Shown: positions 39,468-48,107, counted from the first letter of the stretch. The stretch is DNA of 64,000 nt from Aeromonas caviae (GCF_000819785.1 NZ_CDBK01000087.1:1-64000), one strand, 5' to 3'. The notes: generated by a model not told the origin, from the sequence alone. A program made the numbers and translations.

Positions 39468-39979
39468 GAAACCCTGTTTTCGGCGACGTGGTATTGAAAA
39501 CCGAGGACATTGCGCTCGGCGTCGAGGTCATCGCCAAACGGCTCAACGAGCGATTCACGGAGGCGGTGGTGATCACCGTGGTGCCGGGCGGCATGCTGTT
39601 TACCGCCGATGTCGTCAGGGCGCTGCGCTTTGATGTCGCCATGGATTACATCTCCTGCCCCCACACTCCGGGGGAGCGCCACAATGCCTCTCCCATCGTC
39701 TTTCACGACAATGTCGGCATCCAGGGCAGAGACGTCATCCTGATGGACGACGCCATCGAATCGGGCGGTACCATGAGGCGGCTGGTCGCGCACCTGCAGG
39801 CGTTCGCGCCACGCTCGCTGTCCATCGCGACCCTGTTTGTCAAACCGGGGCGCGTGGCGATCCCCGCCGAGCAGTTTTATGCCTATGAGATGACGAGCGA
39901 TGACCTGCTGGTGGGCTACGGCCTGCCCTGGGAGCACAAGTACCGGAATATCCCCTATGTCTCCAGGTTGAAGAGATAA
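39464..39979 (+). CDS. Purine-type phosphoribosyltransferase (hypoxanthine/xanthine-like)
   Basis: 171-residue type I phosphoribosyltransferase. The PRPP-binding loop is VILMDDAIESGGTM (about 90-103). TVVPGGMLFTADVVRAL and the C-terminal LLVGYGLPWEHKYRNIPYV resemble Hpt-type hypoxanthine-guanine enzymes. It differs from housekeeping Hpt in context, sitting in a DeoR-controlled operon behind a transporter remnant. CAGGAG gives a ribosome site. It looks intact. Purine salvage is the likely role; the base specificity is not evident. Confidence 0.85.
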   Translation: MRNPVFGDVVLKTEDIALGVEVIAKRLNERFTEAVVITVVPGGMLFTADVVRALRFDVAMDYISCPHTPGERHNASPIVFHDNVGIQGRDVILMDDAIESGGTMRRLVAHLQAFAPRSLSIATLFVKPGRVAIPAEQFYAYEMTSDDLLVGYGLPWEHKYRNIPYVSRLKR

Positions 39980-40154
39980 CGGGACGGGGCAAGGTTAGGG
40001 AGCGATAAACCGATCAGGATAAACCTGACAGCAAGAGAGGCATTGACCAGACCATGTCCCGGTGTCGCCCGGTGTACGGCCTATGCCACTCCAGCAGAGC
40101 TAGTCCACCCGCCTGTCGATACCGGGTAGAGACCAGATTGCCGGTTACCGGAAA

Positions 40155-40190
40155 AACAAAAGGCCCCGTCTTGCGACGGGGCCTTTTGTT
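40155..40190. terminator. Bidirectional terminator between PRT gene and tRNA-Ser
   Basis: A perfect 16-bp stem (40155-40170 with 40175-40190) around TTGC, with GGCCCCGTC core and T-rich ends on both sides. It ends the minus-strand tRNA-Ser transcript. Confidence 0.92.
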
Positions 40191-40195
40191 TTATT

Positions 40196-40283
40196 TGGCG
40201 GTGAGGGAGGGATTCGAACCCTCGATACGTTGCCGTATACACACTTTCCAGGCGTGCTCCTTCAGCCACTCGGACACCTCACC
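40196..40283 (-). tRNA. tRNA-Ser (anticodon GGA)
   Basis: An 88-base class II tRNA. The acceptor stem GGTGAGG pairs with CCTCACC; the anticodon loop TGGAAAG reads GGA; a long variable arm and encoded CCA are present. A partial copy of its 5' end lies upstream at 40352-40378. Confidence 0.97.
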
Positions 40284-40351
40284 AAATTTTTACTGCTTGA
40301 AGTGGCTTTCGGAGCGCGCTGCGCGTGCATCTTGCCGACTTCGTCGGTGGG

Positions 40352-40378
40352 CAGCCTCTCGGATACCGCACCAAATTT
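40352..40378 (-). pseudogene. tRNA-Ser 5' fragment (remnant copy)
   Basis: This 27-base stretch matches the 5' end of tRNA-Ser with its AAATTT flank (40263-40289) at 24 of 27 positions. Similarity stops after the D-arm, and a GC-rich hairpin-forming spacer leads to the intact tRNA. It looks like what is left of a tandem tRNA-Ser copy. Confidence 0.65.
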
Positions 40379-40531
40379 CGGTCTGTGGTTTAACGTGTTC
40401 AGCCAACACGGTGTTCGCTGCGCCGTTGCGCTGGAACGGGGCGTAATTTAGGGGAAAGCCCCGCCGCCGTCAACGGCTTTTTAGCCGCAGCGAACCGTTC
40501 GCACATTAAACGCACAGTTCCGGTGCTGAGG

Positions 40532-40987
40532 TCAGTGCACGGATTCCGGTGCGACCTGGATTTCCGGCAGATTGAGGAAGCCAAGGCGTTCACATTCGGA
40601 AACCACTTCATGGGTGGCTGCCGTGGTGCTTTCAACGAACAGCAGGAACTGCTCGACGGTGAGACCCGCCTTGGTAAAGACGGTGTGACCCACGACGAGG
40701 CGTGGCAGGTTGTCATCGATGATGTCGAGGAACACCTTGAGGGACGGATATTGCATGTTGAGACGACCCAGTTCGGCCACCAGGGGCAGCAGCGATGAGG
40801 GGCGCACCTCCAGCTCGGATGAGAACAGCAGCCCTTCCTCTTCCACGAAGATCCGGCTCTCCTGGATGCCCTCGACGGACTGCAGGGAGACCATGTGGAT
40901 GCCATGACACTGATCGCACACATAGTGCTCGATCCGGGCCTGTTGCAACCAACGCATTATCATTTCAGAGCTGGGGATATTCATCAT
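40532..40987 (-). CDS. YbjN-domain protein
   Basis: About 151 residues from ATG 40987 (MMNIPSSEMIMRW); a GTG at 40993 or ATG 40984 are alternatives. The whole protein is a YbjN domain, a small chaperone-like fold related to type III secretion chaperones. C-x2-C occurs in VCDQCHG near residue 24. In E. coli YbjN affects motility and stress responses, but its molecular role is unclear. It is divergent from the DUF1704 gene. No strong ribosome site is visible. Confidence 0.85.
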   Translation of the reverse strand: MMNIPSSEMIMRWLQQARIEHYVCDQCHGIHMVSLQSVEGIQESRIFVEEEGLLFSSELEVRPSSLLPLVAELGRLNMQYPSLKVFLDIIDDNLPRLVVGHTVFTKAGLTVEQFLLFVESTTAATHEVVSECERLGFLNLPEIQVAPESVH

Positions 40988-41142
40988 TTTCACGACACGG
41001 TAGAGATCAAGGGGCGCAGTCTAAACCAATTTTCAGACAACCAAAAGCACACAGGCCGGATCCCCGTCGTCTCGCTTCTTTTTGACAGGCCCTGTGCCTA
41101 TACTCAGCCATTCTCGTAGCGCACTCGCCTCCAAAGAGCCCG

Positions 41143-42480
41143 ATGACCATCCAAGAAAAGTATCGCCTGCACCTCAAATCCCTCTCGGATGAACTGCTCG
41201 CCCTGCAAAAACCCATCCGCATCCTGGATGCCATCAAATGGCCCCGTCACCTGCAAAGCGACTTTCTGGCAAGTGGCGGCAAGGCACTGCCCGCCATCGA
41301 CAGGCACTTCTATGAATCCCTCCCCCTGGGGTTCGATCCCCGCAACAAGTACCTTGAGCTCAAGGAGCTGAGGGACAGGATCCGCCGGCGCCTCGGCCCC
41401 CAGGACGATCTCGGCCGGATCCTGCAAGAGACGGTGGATCAGTACATGGTGGTCATCGAGATGCTGCGCCAGCGCGGGCAGCCTGACTTCCAGCGCTACA
41501 GTCAGCGGCTCTACGGCTCGGCAAGCGATCACCTGCGCGGGGATCGCAAGACCCTGAAGGAGCTGGGGGCCAGATTGTGCGACATCTTCTCCCTGCCCGG
41601 CGCCCGCCATCTGGTGCGCCCCTACCCCAAGGAGTTCGAGGGGGAAGCCGCGGTGGCGAGGTTGCAAGGCAAGCTGTCTAGCTACTTCAGCGACGGCACA
41701 GTCCAGGTCAAGCTCAGCGATGGCATCGTCTCCGATGCCGCCGCCGGGGGGGATTACATCAAGCTCAACTCCCACGCCCGTTTCTCGGAGCTCGATCTGC
41801 AGGTGCTGGAGGTACACGAAGGCTGGGTTCACGTCGGCACCACCCTCAACGGCCGCCAGCAATCTTACGCCACCTGGCTCGGCGCCGGCTCTCCCCGCAT
41901 CACCGCCTGTCAGGAGGGGTTGGCAGTGCTCATCGAGACCCTCACGTTCAGCTCCTTCCCGGACAGGGCCAAGCGCATCTCGGATCGGGTCATGGCCATC
42001 GACATGGCGGAGCGTGGCGCCGATTTCATCGAGGTGTTCCGCCACTTCGTGGCCAAGGGGGCCAGCGAGCACGACGCCTACAAGATCACCCAGCGGGTGT
42101 TTCGCGGTGGCATGGTCGAGGGGGGCGCCTGCTTTACCAAGGATCTCTCCTATGTGAAGGGCTATGTGGAGACGGTTAACTTCATTCGCAGCGCCGTGCT
42201 GGAGGGGGTGCCGGAGATCCTGCCCATGCTGTTCGTCGGCAAGGTGACCCTGGACGACATTCCCGTGCTCTATCAGCACTATCTGGAGGGGCTCATCGAC
42301 GCTCCCCGCTACCTCCCTCCCATGTTTCGCGACCTCACCGGGCTCTACGTCTGGTTCGGCTTCGCTTCCGGCATGTCCCTGGTGGACATAGGCCGGGTAC
42401 AACAGCATTTTCGCCAGCTCTTCCACCGCCTGCCGGCGGCCGACCCCATCATCGCCCCCGTCGACATCGAGATCGACTGA
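41143..42480 (+). CDS. DUF1704/MATCAP-type putative metallopeptidase (QEGLA-motif protein)
   Basis: 445-residue protein of the family once named flavohaemoglobin expression-modulating QEGLA motif protein. The signature QEGLA is at residues 257-261. A HExxxH motif, HEGWVH at 225-230, fits the zinc site of MATCAP-type peptidases, with E258 of QEGLA as the likely third ligand. Eukaryotic members remove C-terminal tyrosine from tubulin; the bacterial substrate is unknown. No signal peptide is seen, so it acts in the cytosol. It is a single gene between divergent ybjN and a bidirectional terminator. Confidence 0.85.
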   Translation: MTIQEKYRLHLKSLSDELLALQKPIRILDAIKWPRHLQSDFLASGGKALPAIDRHFYESLPLGFDPRNKYLELKELRDRIRRRLGPQDDLGRILQETVDQYMVVIEMLRQRGQPDFQRYSQRLYGSASDHLRGDRKTLKELGARLCDIFSLPGARHLVRPYPKEFEGEAAVARLQGKLSSYFSDGTVQVKLSDGIVSDAAAGGDYIKLNSHARFSELDLQVLEVHEGWVHVGTTLNGRQQSYATWLGAGSPRITACQEGLAVLIETLTFSSFPDRAKRISDRVMAIDMAERGADFIEVFRHFVAKGASEHDAYKITQRVFRGGMVEGGACFTKDLSYVKGYVETVNFIRSAVLEGVPEILPMLFVGKVTLDDIPVLYQHYLEGLIDAPRYLPPMFRDLTGLYVWFGFASGMSLVDIGRVQQHFRQLFHRLPAADPIIAPVDIEID

Positions 42481-42491
42481 CCCCCACAGAC

Positions 42492-42522
42492 AAAGAGGGC
42501 GCCAGATGGGCGCCCTCTTTGG
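42492..42522. terminator. Bidirectional terminator between DUF1704 gene and tdk
   Basis: AAAGAGGGCGCC and GGCGCCCTCTTT form a perfect 12-bp stem with a five-base loop. Confidence 0.9.
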
Positions 42523-42550
42523 TGTCCAGGCTGCACGAGCCAGCCACGGG

Positions 42551-43132
42551 TTACTTGAAGGCCCGTCCTTCCAGATAGTGCTTGCGGCAGAGCGACACAT
42601 AGCGATCGTTGCCGCCTATCTCCACCTGCTCACCGTCGCGCATCACCTGCCCCGCCTCGTTGACCCGCGAGTTCATGTGGGCCTTGTTGCCGCACCAGCA
42701 GATGCTTTTTAGCTCCTCGAACTTGTCCGCCAGACAGAGCAGGTGGTAGGAGCCGGGGAACAGCTCGCCACGAAAATCGGTCTTGAGACCATAGGCAATC
42801 ACCGGAATGTCCTGCTCGTCGACGATGCGGGCGAGCTGGTAGACCTGCTCACGGGTCAGGAACTGCGCCTCGTCAACGATGAAGACATCGATGTGCCGCT
42901 TTGCGTGGCGCGCCTTGACCATCTCGAAGAGATCGCAGCTGTCGCTGAACACCTCCACTTTCAGCTCAAGACCGACCCTGGCACTGATGACGCCGGCACC
43001 GAAGCGATCGTCGATGGCGGGCGTCATGGCCAGCGGATACATGCCACGCTCCAGATAGTTGAAGTGGGCCTGGATGAGCTGGGTCGATTTGCCTGAGTTC
43101 ATGGTGGCAAATTTGTAGTGCAGTGAAGCCAT
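42551..43132 (-). CDS. tdk: Thymidine kinase (type II)
   Basis: Phosphorylates thymidine in the salvage pathway. It has 193 residues, the normal length. The P-loop is TMNSGKST (about 10-17), the Walker B-like region is FIVDEAQFL, and zinc cysteines appear in ICWCGNKA and a later LCRKH. ARVGLELKVEVF and IPVIAYGLKTDFRG are also family features. It is a single gene, on the same strand as the NhaC gene upstream but with no visible operon link. Confidence 0.97.
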   Translation of the reverse strand: MASLHYKFATMNSGKSTQLIQAHFNYLERGMYPLAMTPAIDDRFGAGVISARVGLELKVEVFSDSCDLFEMVKARHAKRHIDVFIVDEAQFLTREQVYQLARIVDEQDIPVIAYGLKTDFRGELFPGSYHLLCLADKFEELKSICWCGNKAHMNSRVNEAGQVMRDGEQVEIGGNDRYVSLCRKHYLEGRAFK

Positions 43133-43217
43133 GATGGGGTTCCGAAACGGGAGTGATGGGGCGCATGCTAACCAAAGCCCCTGCCAAAACCAAGGGGCCC
43201 GCAGGCCCCTTGTTCTC

Positions 43218-44798
43218 TTATGCGACTGCCACGGCGCTATACGCCCGGGCTTTGCGCAAATGGTAACCGGAGAAGATCAGGAACCAGAGCCCGCTCACGG
43301 TGAAACCGGCCAGCGCGGAGTGCATCAGCCCCATCACCAGGTAGCCGAGCGCAGCGCCAAAGGCGATGGCCAGGGCATAGGGCAGCTGGGTCATCACGTG
43401 ATCGATGTGATGGCAACCGGCCCCGGTGGCAGACAGGATGCTGGTGCTGGAGATGGGGGAGCTGTGATCTCCGAACACGGACCCTGCCAGTACGGCGGCC
43501 AGCATGGGCAGCATCAGACTGATGTCGCTGGCGGCCGCCATGTCGCCGGCGAGCGGCAGCATGATGCCGAAGGTGCCCCAGCTGGTGCCGGTGGCAAACG
43601 CCATGGCGCAGGAGAGCACGAAGACCACGGCGGGCAGCACTTCCACCGGCAGATTGCCATTGGCCAGGGAGGCCAGGTATTTACCGGTTTCCACATCGCG
43701 CACCACGGCGCCGATGGTCCAGGCGAACAGCAGGATGTTGATGGCGGGCAGCATGGCCATGATCCCCTGCGGAGCCGCCTTCATCCAGTTGCTTGCACCG
43801 AGCTTGAGGCGCATGGCCAGACCGATGGAGACCACCAGGCTGCACAGGGCGCCATAGACCAGGGAGGAGCCGACATTGGTGTTCTCGAAGGAGCCGAGCA
43901 CGCTGAACGGCAGCCCCTTGTCGGCCAGCACCGCAGCCCCGGAGTCAATCATGAAATAGACGGTGGTCAGGGTGAGGGTCAGGATGGGCAGCACCATGTC
44001 AATCATGCCGCCATTGCTCTCCTCCGGGCTCTCCATGTCGAGCCCGATGGGGCGCCCCTTGGACTCGTCCCACAGCTTGCCCTCCAATGCCCACTGCTCA
44101 TGCTGACGCATGGGGCCTATGTCGAGCTGGAAGGCGATCACCACCAGCACCATGATCAGGGTGAACACCGCATAGAGGTTCATGGGGATCATTTCGACGA
44201 AGGCGGAGATGGGGCTCTGGTCGGTCAGACCATGAGCCGCCATGATGCCGCCGACGAGGGCGATGATGTAGGCCCCCCAGGAGGAGATCGGCATCAGCAC
44301 GCAGACCGGCGCGGCGGTGGAGTCCAGCAGATAAGCCAGCTTGGCGCGGGAGATCTGGAAGCGATCGGTCACCGGACGGCAGATGGCCCCCACCGACAGG
44401 CTGTGGAAGAAGTCATCGATGAAGAAGGCGAACACCATCAGACCGGTCAGGGACTTGGCACCCTTGCGGGTCTTGGCGCGGCGCTCCGCCCACTCGGCAA
44501 ACGCCCGGGTCGCACCGGAGACGCTCATCAGGCTGATGAGGCCGCCCAGCAGCAACATGAAGAGGATCATGTTGACGTTGTCACGGTTGAGCGCACCGTC
44601 GACCCAGAAGATCCTGAGCACGGTGTCGAGCATGTAATGCAGGGACGCAAGGGGAGAGAACTGGTTGAGCAGCAGGCTGCCTGCGACTATGCCCACCCCC
44701 AGCGACACCAGGACGCGGCGAGTGATGATCGCCAGCGCAACGGCCAGCAGGGGGGGAACGACGGACCAACCGGAGTCGGCGTAATGAACGATGTCCAT
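43218..44798 (-). CDS. NhaC-family transporter, probable lysine transporter (LysW type)
   Basis: 526-residue inner-membrane protein with about 11-12 hydrophobic segments of the Na+/H+ antiporter NhaC superfamily. Conserved stretches are FAFFIDDFFHSLSVGA, STAAPVCVLMPISSWGAY and GTSWGTFGIMLPLAGD. A lysine riboswitch lies directly upstream on the same strand, and such riboswitch-controlled NhaC-like proteins have been proposed as lysine transporters (LysW). The function is therefore better read as lysine uptake coupled to sodium or protons than as pH regulation. Generic annotation would be sodium/proton antiporter. Confidence 0.85.
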   Translation of the reverse strand: MDIVHYADSGWSVVPPLLAVALAIITRRVLVSLGVGIVAGSLLLNQFSPLASLHYMLDTVLRIFWVDGALNRDNVNMILFMLLLGGLISLMSVSGATRAFAEWAERRAKTRKGAKSLTGLMVFAFFIDDFFHSLSVGAICRPVTDRFQISRAKLAYLLDSTAAPVCVLMPISSWGAYIIALVGGIMAAHGLTDQSPISAFVEMIPMNLYAVFTLIMVLVVIAFQLDIGPMRQHEQWALEGKLWDESKGRPIGLDMESPEESNGGMIDMVLPILTLTLTTVYFMIDSGAAVLADKGLPFSVLGSFENTNVGSSLVYGALCSLVVSIGLAMRLKLGASNWMKAAPQGIMAMLPAINILLFAWTIGAVVRDVETGKYLASLANGNLPVEVLPAVVFVLSCAMAFATGTSWGTFGIMLPLAGDMAAASDISLMLPMLAAVLAGSVFGDHSSPISSTSILSATGAGCHHIDHVMTQLPYALAIAFGAALGYLVMGLMHSALAGFTVSGLWFLIFSGYHLRKARAYSAVAVA

Positions 44799-44849
44799 GA
44801 TCTCTTTGCACCTAAAGACAACAGGTGGAGATCTACCGAGAGGATCAAA

Positions 44850-44887
44850 GAAACAAAACCCATGGGGAGGGTATACTCCTCAGCCCC
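44850..44887 (-). terminator. Likely riboswitch expression-platform terminator
   Basis: On the minus strand GGGG-CT-GAGG pairs with CCTC-CCC around a short loop and is followed by GGGTTTTGTTTC. It partly overlaps the 3' strand of riboswitch stem P1, as expected for ligand-dependent termination. Confidence 0.55.
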
Positions 44888-45057
44888 TTCAGGTAGCGCT
44901 CCATAGTGGATGACTATGGCAGTCCTGCACCTATTAGATGCAGAACCAGCAACCCGGTATGATGGCCTGGTCACTTCGGCGCCGACTCCTTTCATCGAGC
45001 ATCGCAGGCATCACCCTCCGCTCGGTTACTCATAGGCAGCGCGCCTCTACTTAAAGG
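44886..45057 (-). ncRNA. Lysine riboswitch (L box)
   Basis: The conserved elements occur in order on the minus strand: AGAGGCGCG, AGTAA, GAAAGGAG, GCCGAAG, GGTTGCTGG, GGACTGCCAT and TGGAGCGCTACC. Stem P1 pairs CCTTTAAGTAG (45047-45057) with CTACCTGAAGG (44886-44896). Lysine binding should lower expression of the NhaC-type transporter gene that follows. Confidence 0.95.
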
Positions 45058-45374
45058 TATTCGCGGCACATTTTATCGAGCCGCCGGGTGATAGCAAGTT
45101 TTTTGATTAAATTTCAAGGTTTCTGTGGCCCCCATATCTGTAAAGGTAGTCAAATGGTTCATCAAAGACTCCGCTGGCGATATTTTCATCTGACATGAAT
45201 CCATTCGAAGATGTTGGCCCATCAAACGGATAAAAATATCCTTCATACCTATTTCAAGACTTAATTTATCAGCCTAATTAATTATTTTGGCAGGCTTGAC
45301 TTGGTGCCAATCACCCCTATAAATTATCGAAAAACCAGTTCTTCCCTTAATATTTTGCTCGCGTGGTAGCCAAT
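45058..45374. other. AT-rich intergenic region upstream of hns
   Basis: About 317 bases, much richer in A/T than the surroundings. It carries the promoter of the riboswitch transcript on one side and that of hns on the other. The composition suits H-NS binding, so hns autoregulation is plausible. No gene seen. Confidence 0.6.
45296..45323 (+). promoter_or_regulatory. Promoter of hns
   Basis: TTGACT (45296-45301) and TATAAA (45318-45323) with a 16-base spacer, 52 bases before the hns start. Confidence 0.7.
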
Positions 45375-45773
45375 ATGAACGAATTTCTGAAAGTGCTGTT
45401 GAATATCCGTAGCCTGCGTGCAGCTTGCCGCGATTTGACGCTGGAACAACTGGAAGAAGGCTTGGAAAAGCTCTCCGCCATCGTCGATGAACGTCGGCAA
45501 GATGAATCCGCCGAACGCCAGGCCCGTGAAGAACATCAAAAGAAAATTGCCGAATATGCCGAAATGCTGAAGGCCGCAGGGATCGATCCCGCCGAATTGG
45601 TCAACACCGTGGTGCCCGAGAATACCAAGGTCAGCAAACGTGCGCCCCGCCCCGCCAAATATCGTTATCTGGACAATGGTGTGGAAAAAACCTGGACCGG
45701 TCAGGGCCGCATGCCCTCGGTCATTGCCAAGGCCGTTGCTGAAGGCAAATCCGTGGAAGCCTTTGCTATCTGA
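45375..45773 (+). CDS. hns: Histone-like nucleoid-structuring protein H-NS
   Basis: DNA-binding protein that silences AT-rich genes. From ATG 45375 it has 132 residues; GTG at 45363 is in frame but unlikely. The N-terminal coiled-coil oligomerisation region (MNEFLKVLLNIRSLRAACRD, then a charged helix to about 65) is followed by a linker and the C-terminal AT-hook-like domain with TWTGQGRMPSVI. An AT-rich promoter region suggests autoregulation. A very long stem-loop terminator follows. Confidence 0.95.
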   Translation: MNEFLKVLLNIRSLRAACRDLTLEQLEEGLEKLSAIVDERRQDESAERQAREEHQKKIAEYAEMLKAAGIDPAELVNTVVPENTKVSKRAPRPAKYRYLDNGVEKTWTGQGRMPSVIAKAVAEGKSVEAFAI

Positions 45774-45797
45774 CAGCAATATCAGACCCCTTTCCAC

Positions 45798-45838
45798 AGC
45801 AATAAAAAAACCTCGCAAGGCGAGGTTTTTTTATTGCT
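45798..45838. terminator. Bidirectional terminator between hns and cobalamin adenosyltransferase
   Basis: AGCAATAAAAAAACCTCGC pairs perfectly over 19 bp with the sequence ending at 45838 around a three-base loop, with A and T runs within the stem. Confidence 0.93.
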
Positions 45839-45852
45839 GCTTCGTGCGGTGG

Positions 45853-46416
45853 TCAGCCTCTGTCAGCCGCCTTGACCCAGAGGATCTCCGGGGTACCCGA
45901 CGATACCAGCAGGTATCTGGCGATGGTGAAAAACCAGTCGCTCAGCCGGTTGAGGTAGGGCAAAACGGCCGGATTCACCCGCTCTACGCGGCTCAACCCA
46001 AGCAGCAGGCGCTCGCAGCGACGGGTCAGGGTACGCACCACATGTGCCTGGGCCGCCGCCCGCGAACCGCTCGGCAAAATAAAATTGCGCAGCACCGGCA
46101 ACCCGGCACTGTAGGCATCGATCTGTTGCTCGAGCCTGTTCGTCCAAGCCTCGTTCACCTGCCACAGCGTATCCGTTTGTGATTCACTGGAAAATGCCAG
46201 CTCCCCCCCCAGATCAAACAGCTCCTGCTGCAACAATATGAGATCGGCCAGGAGAGTCGTCTCCCCGGCGGGTATTTCAGCCATCAACAAGCCTATTTGG
46301 GAATTCAGCTCGTCGATGGCGCCATAGGTCTCGACACGTTTATCGTCTTTGGCCAGGGAAGTGCCATCGGCCAGTCGCGTGAGCCCCTTGTCCCCTTGCC
46401 TTGTATATATTCTCAT
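45853..46416 (-). CDS. Cob(I)yrinic acid a,c-diamide adenosyltransferase (PduO type)
   Basis: 187 residues. Transfers adenosyl from ATP to cob(I)alamin. The N-terminal MRIYTRQGDKGLTRLADG is the ATP-binding motif of the PduO/MMAB type, and VETYGAIDELNSQIGLL, FILPSGS and VLPYLNRLSDWFFTIAR are conserved. The start overlaps the stop of the DUF3820 gene upstream (ATGA). No cobalamin biosynthesis genes are adjacent, so it probably serves salvage. Confidence 0.92.
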   Translation of the reverse strand: MRIYTRQGDKGLTRLADGTSLAKDDKRVETYGAIDELNSQIGLLMAEIPAGETTLLADLILLQQELFDLGGELAFSSESQTDTLWQVNEAWTNRLEQQIDAYSAGLPVLRNFILPSGSRAAAQAHVVRTLTRRCERLLLGLSRVERVNPAVLPYLNRLSDWFFTIARYLLVSSGTPEILWVKAADRG

Positions 46417-46643
46417 TCTGACATCCTGTTAATAATGGGAATAATCATGGACTCGAGTCCATTGAGCTTTATCTCGTAGGCCAGTGCCAGAGACTGGCCC
46501 AGGGTACCGGCCGGAAAACCGCTTCGCGCCAGCCATACCAGATAGGGCTCGGGAATATCGATGATGCGCCGCCCCTTGTATTTCCCGTAAGGCATCTTGC
46601 TGGCCAGCGTCAGCAAGATGCGCTCATCGCTGAGTCCATCCAT
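46413..46643 (-). CDS. DUF3820 small protein
   Basis: 76 residues, covering the whole DUF3820 domain: MPYGKYKGRRIIDIPEPYLVW and then LARSGFP. Function unknown; members were once called putative quorum-sensing-regulated virulence factors. It overlaps the adenosyltransferase gene by four bases and follows queE almost directly on the same strand, so the three genes are probably one transcript. Confidence 0.85.
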   Translation of the reverse strand: MDGLSDERILLTLASKMPYGKYKGRRIIDIPEPYLVWLARSGFPAGTLGQSLALAYEIKLNGLESMIIPIINRMSE

Positions 46644-46644
46644 A

Positions 46645-47316
46645 TCAATCGATATTCAGGTATTTATGGGTCTGGATGGAGAGTCGCCAGTTACGGGCGA
46701 TGCAGGTTGCCATGGCCAGCTCCGTGGCCCTGGCTTTCTGGCTGATGGGTTGCAGCGCAATCATCACATCGGGGCGCAGCCGGGCGGTGGCCAGCAGGGC
46801 ATCCAGCTCCTCGATATGGTGCTCGGTGGCCACCGGGTGCTTGATCTCGTTGGCCCGCTCGAGGGCAGAGACCAGCACCGGCAACCCACCCTTCATGCCG
46901 ATCTTGGGGGAAACAGTCACCCAGGTCTGCTCATGGGTCAGCACCTCGCTGGTCCCGCTGGTTTCGATCTGCACCTGATAACCCGATGCCACCAGGGCCG
47001 AAGAGAGCTCGCGCAAGTCGTAGAGGCAGGGCTCACCACCGGTCAACACCACGTGACGGGCCCGGTAACCGAGCCGGGTAAAGCTGGCCAGAATATCTTT
47101 CGTGCTCATCTTGCTCCAGCCGTCGGACTCATTGGAACGATCGAGCACCTCGCCAGGGGCCACCTCACGCTCGGGGTCCACCACCCAGGTGTGGCGGGTA
47201 TCGCACCAGGGGCAGCCCACCGGGCAGCCCTGAAGGCGAACGAAGATGGCGGGCAGGCCGGTAAATACCCCCTCCCCCTGGATGGTCTGGAAGATCTCGT
47301 TGATTGGGTAGTGCAT
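46645..47316 (-). CDS. queE: 7-carboxy-7-deazaguanine synthase
   Basis: Radical SAM enzyme that makes 7-carboxy-7-deazaguanine for queuosine synthesis. From ATG 47316 it has 223 residues (MHYPINEIFQTIQGEGVFTG), the family start. The cluster motif GCPVGCPWCDT supplies the [4Fe-4S] cysteines, and VVLTGGEPCLYDL is the SAM-binding GGE motif. The longer upstream reading runs back into queC and has no family character. It sits 61 bases after queC, so the two queuosine genes are cotranscribed. Confidence 0.95.
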   Translation of the reverse strand: MHYPINEIFQTIQGEGVFTGLPAIFVRLQGCPVGCPWCDTRHTWVVDPEREVAPGEVLDRSNESDGWSKMSTKDILASFTRLGYRARHVVLTGGEPCLYDLRELSSALVASGYQVQIETSGTSEVLTHEQTWVTVSPKIGMKGGLPVLVSALERANEIKHPVATEHHIEELDALLATARLRPDVMIALQPISQKARATELAMATCIARNWRLSIQTHKYLNID

Positions 47317-47377
47317 CTTGGTCACGACTTGCTGCAAAAGGGGCGGATTATACCCCAAACCCGGGCTAGGCACAGGC

Positions 47378-48085
47378 TCAGGATCCGCTTTTCTCGCCCA
47401 GTCCGCTCTTCTCGTACAGTCTGGCACGGATGCCGGTCTTGTCAGCCAGATAGTGATCCAGGCCACGGCGACGCAGCTCGCAGGCCGGACAGGCCCCGCA
47501 ACCATCTCCCTGGACACCGTTGTAGCAAGTGAGCGTCTGGTGACGCACGGTATCGAGGTGACCGTAATGATCCGCCAGCGCCCAGGTTTCGGCCTTGTCG
47601 AGCCACATCAGGGGGGTTTCGAAGCAGATGGGGCGATCCAGCCCCAGGGAGACCGCCTGATTGAGCGCCTTGACGAAGTCGTCGCGGCAATCGGGATAGC
47701 CGGAAAAGTCGGTCTCGCACACCCCGGTGATCACGGCCTCGGCGCCCACCTGATAGGCATAGATGGCCGCCAGGGTCAGGAACAGGATGTTGCGTCCCGG
47801 CACGAAGGTGTTGGGCAGGCCGTTCTCCTGAAGCTCGAAGCTCACCGGTATGTCGTCCCGGGTCAACGCAGAGATGGCCAGCTCCCCGAGCATGGTCACA
47901 TCCATTACCTTGTGGGCGGCGATCCCGAGCGCCGTCGCCAGATGGCGGGCGGTGTCAATCTCCGCCCGATGGCGCTGGCCGTAATCGAAGGTGATGGCAT
48001 GCACTTCGTCATAGCGGGCCTGTGCCTGCACCAGACAGGTGGTGCTGTCCTGCCCGCCACTGAAGACCACGACGGCTTTTTTCAT
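47378..48085 (-). CDS. queC: 7-cyano-7-deazaguanine synthase
   Basis: ATP-dependent enzyme converting 7-carboxy-7-deazaguanine and ammonia to preQ0. From ATG 48085 it has 235 residues ([19 protein letters not shown]), with the PP-loop SGGQDS at 9-14. The C-terminal zinc site is [13 protein letters not shown]. Together with queE downstream it forms the preQ0 part of the queuosine pathway. The upstream in-frame ATG at 48136 is less likely. Confidence 0.96.
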   Translation of the reverse strand: MKKAVVVFSGGQDSTTCLVQAQARYDEVHAITFDYGQRHRAEIDTARHLATALGIAAHKVMDVTMLGELAISALTRDDIPVSFELQENGLPNTFVPGRNILFLTLAAIYAYQVGAEAVITGVCETDFSGYPDCRDDFVKALNQAVSLGLDRPICFETPLMWLDKAETWALADHYGHLDTVRHQTLTCYNGVQGDGCGACPACELRRRGLDHYLADKTGIRARLYEKSGLGEKSGS

Positions 48086-48107
48086 GTTTTTCACTCCTCT
48101 GGGCAAC

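Noticed and set aside
43131-44906. 591-codon plus frame opposite the NhaC gene
   Set aside because: Low-complexity shadow rich in His, Gln and Gly; the minus-strand membrane protein with its riboswitch is the real gene.
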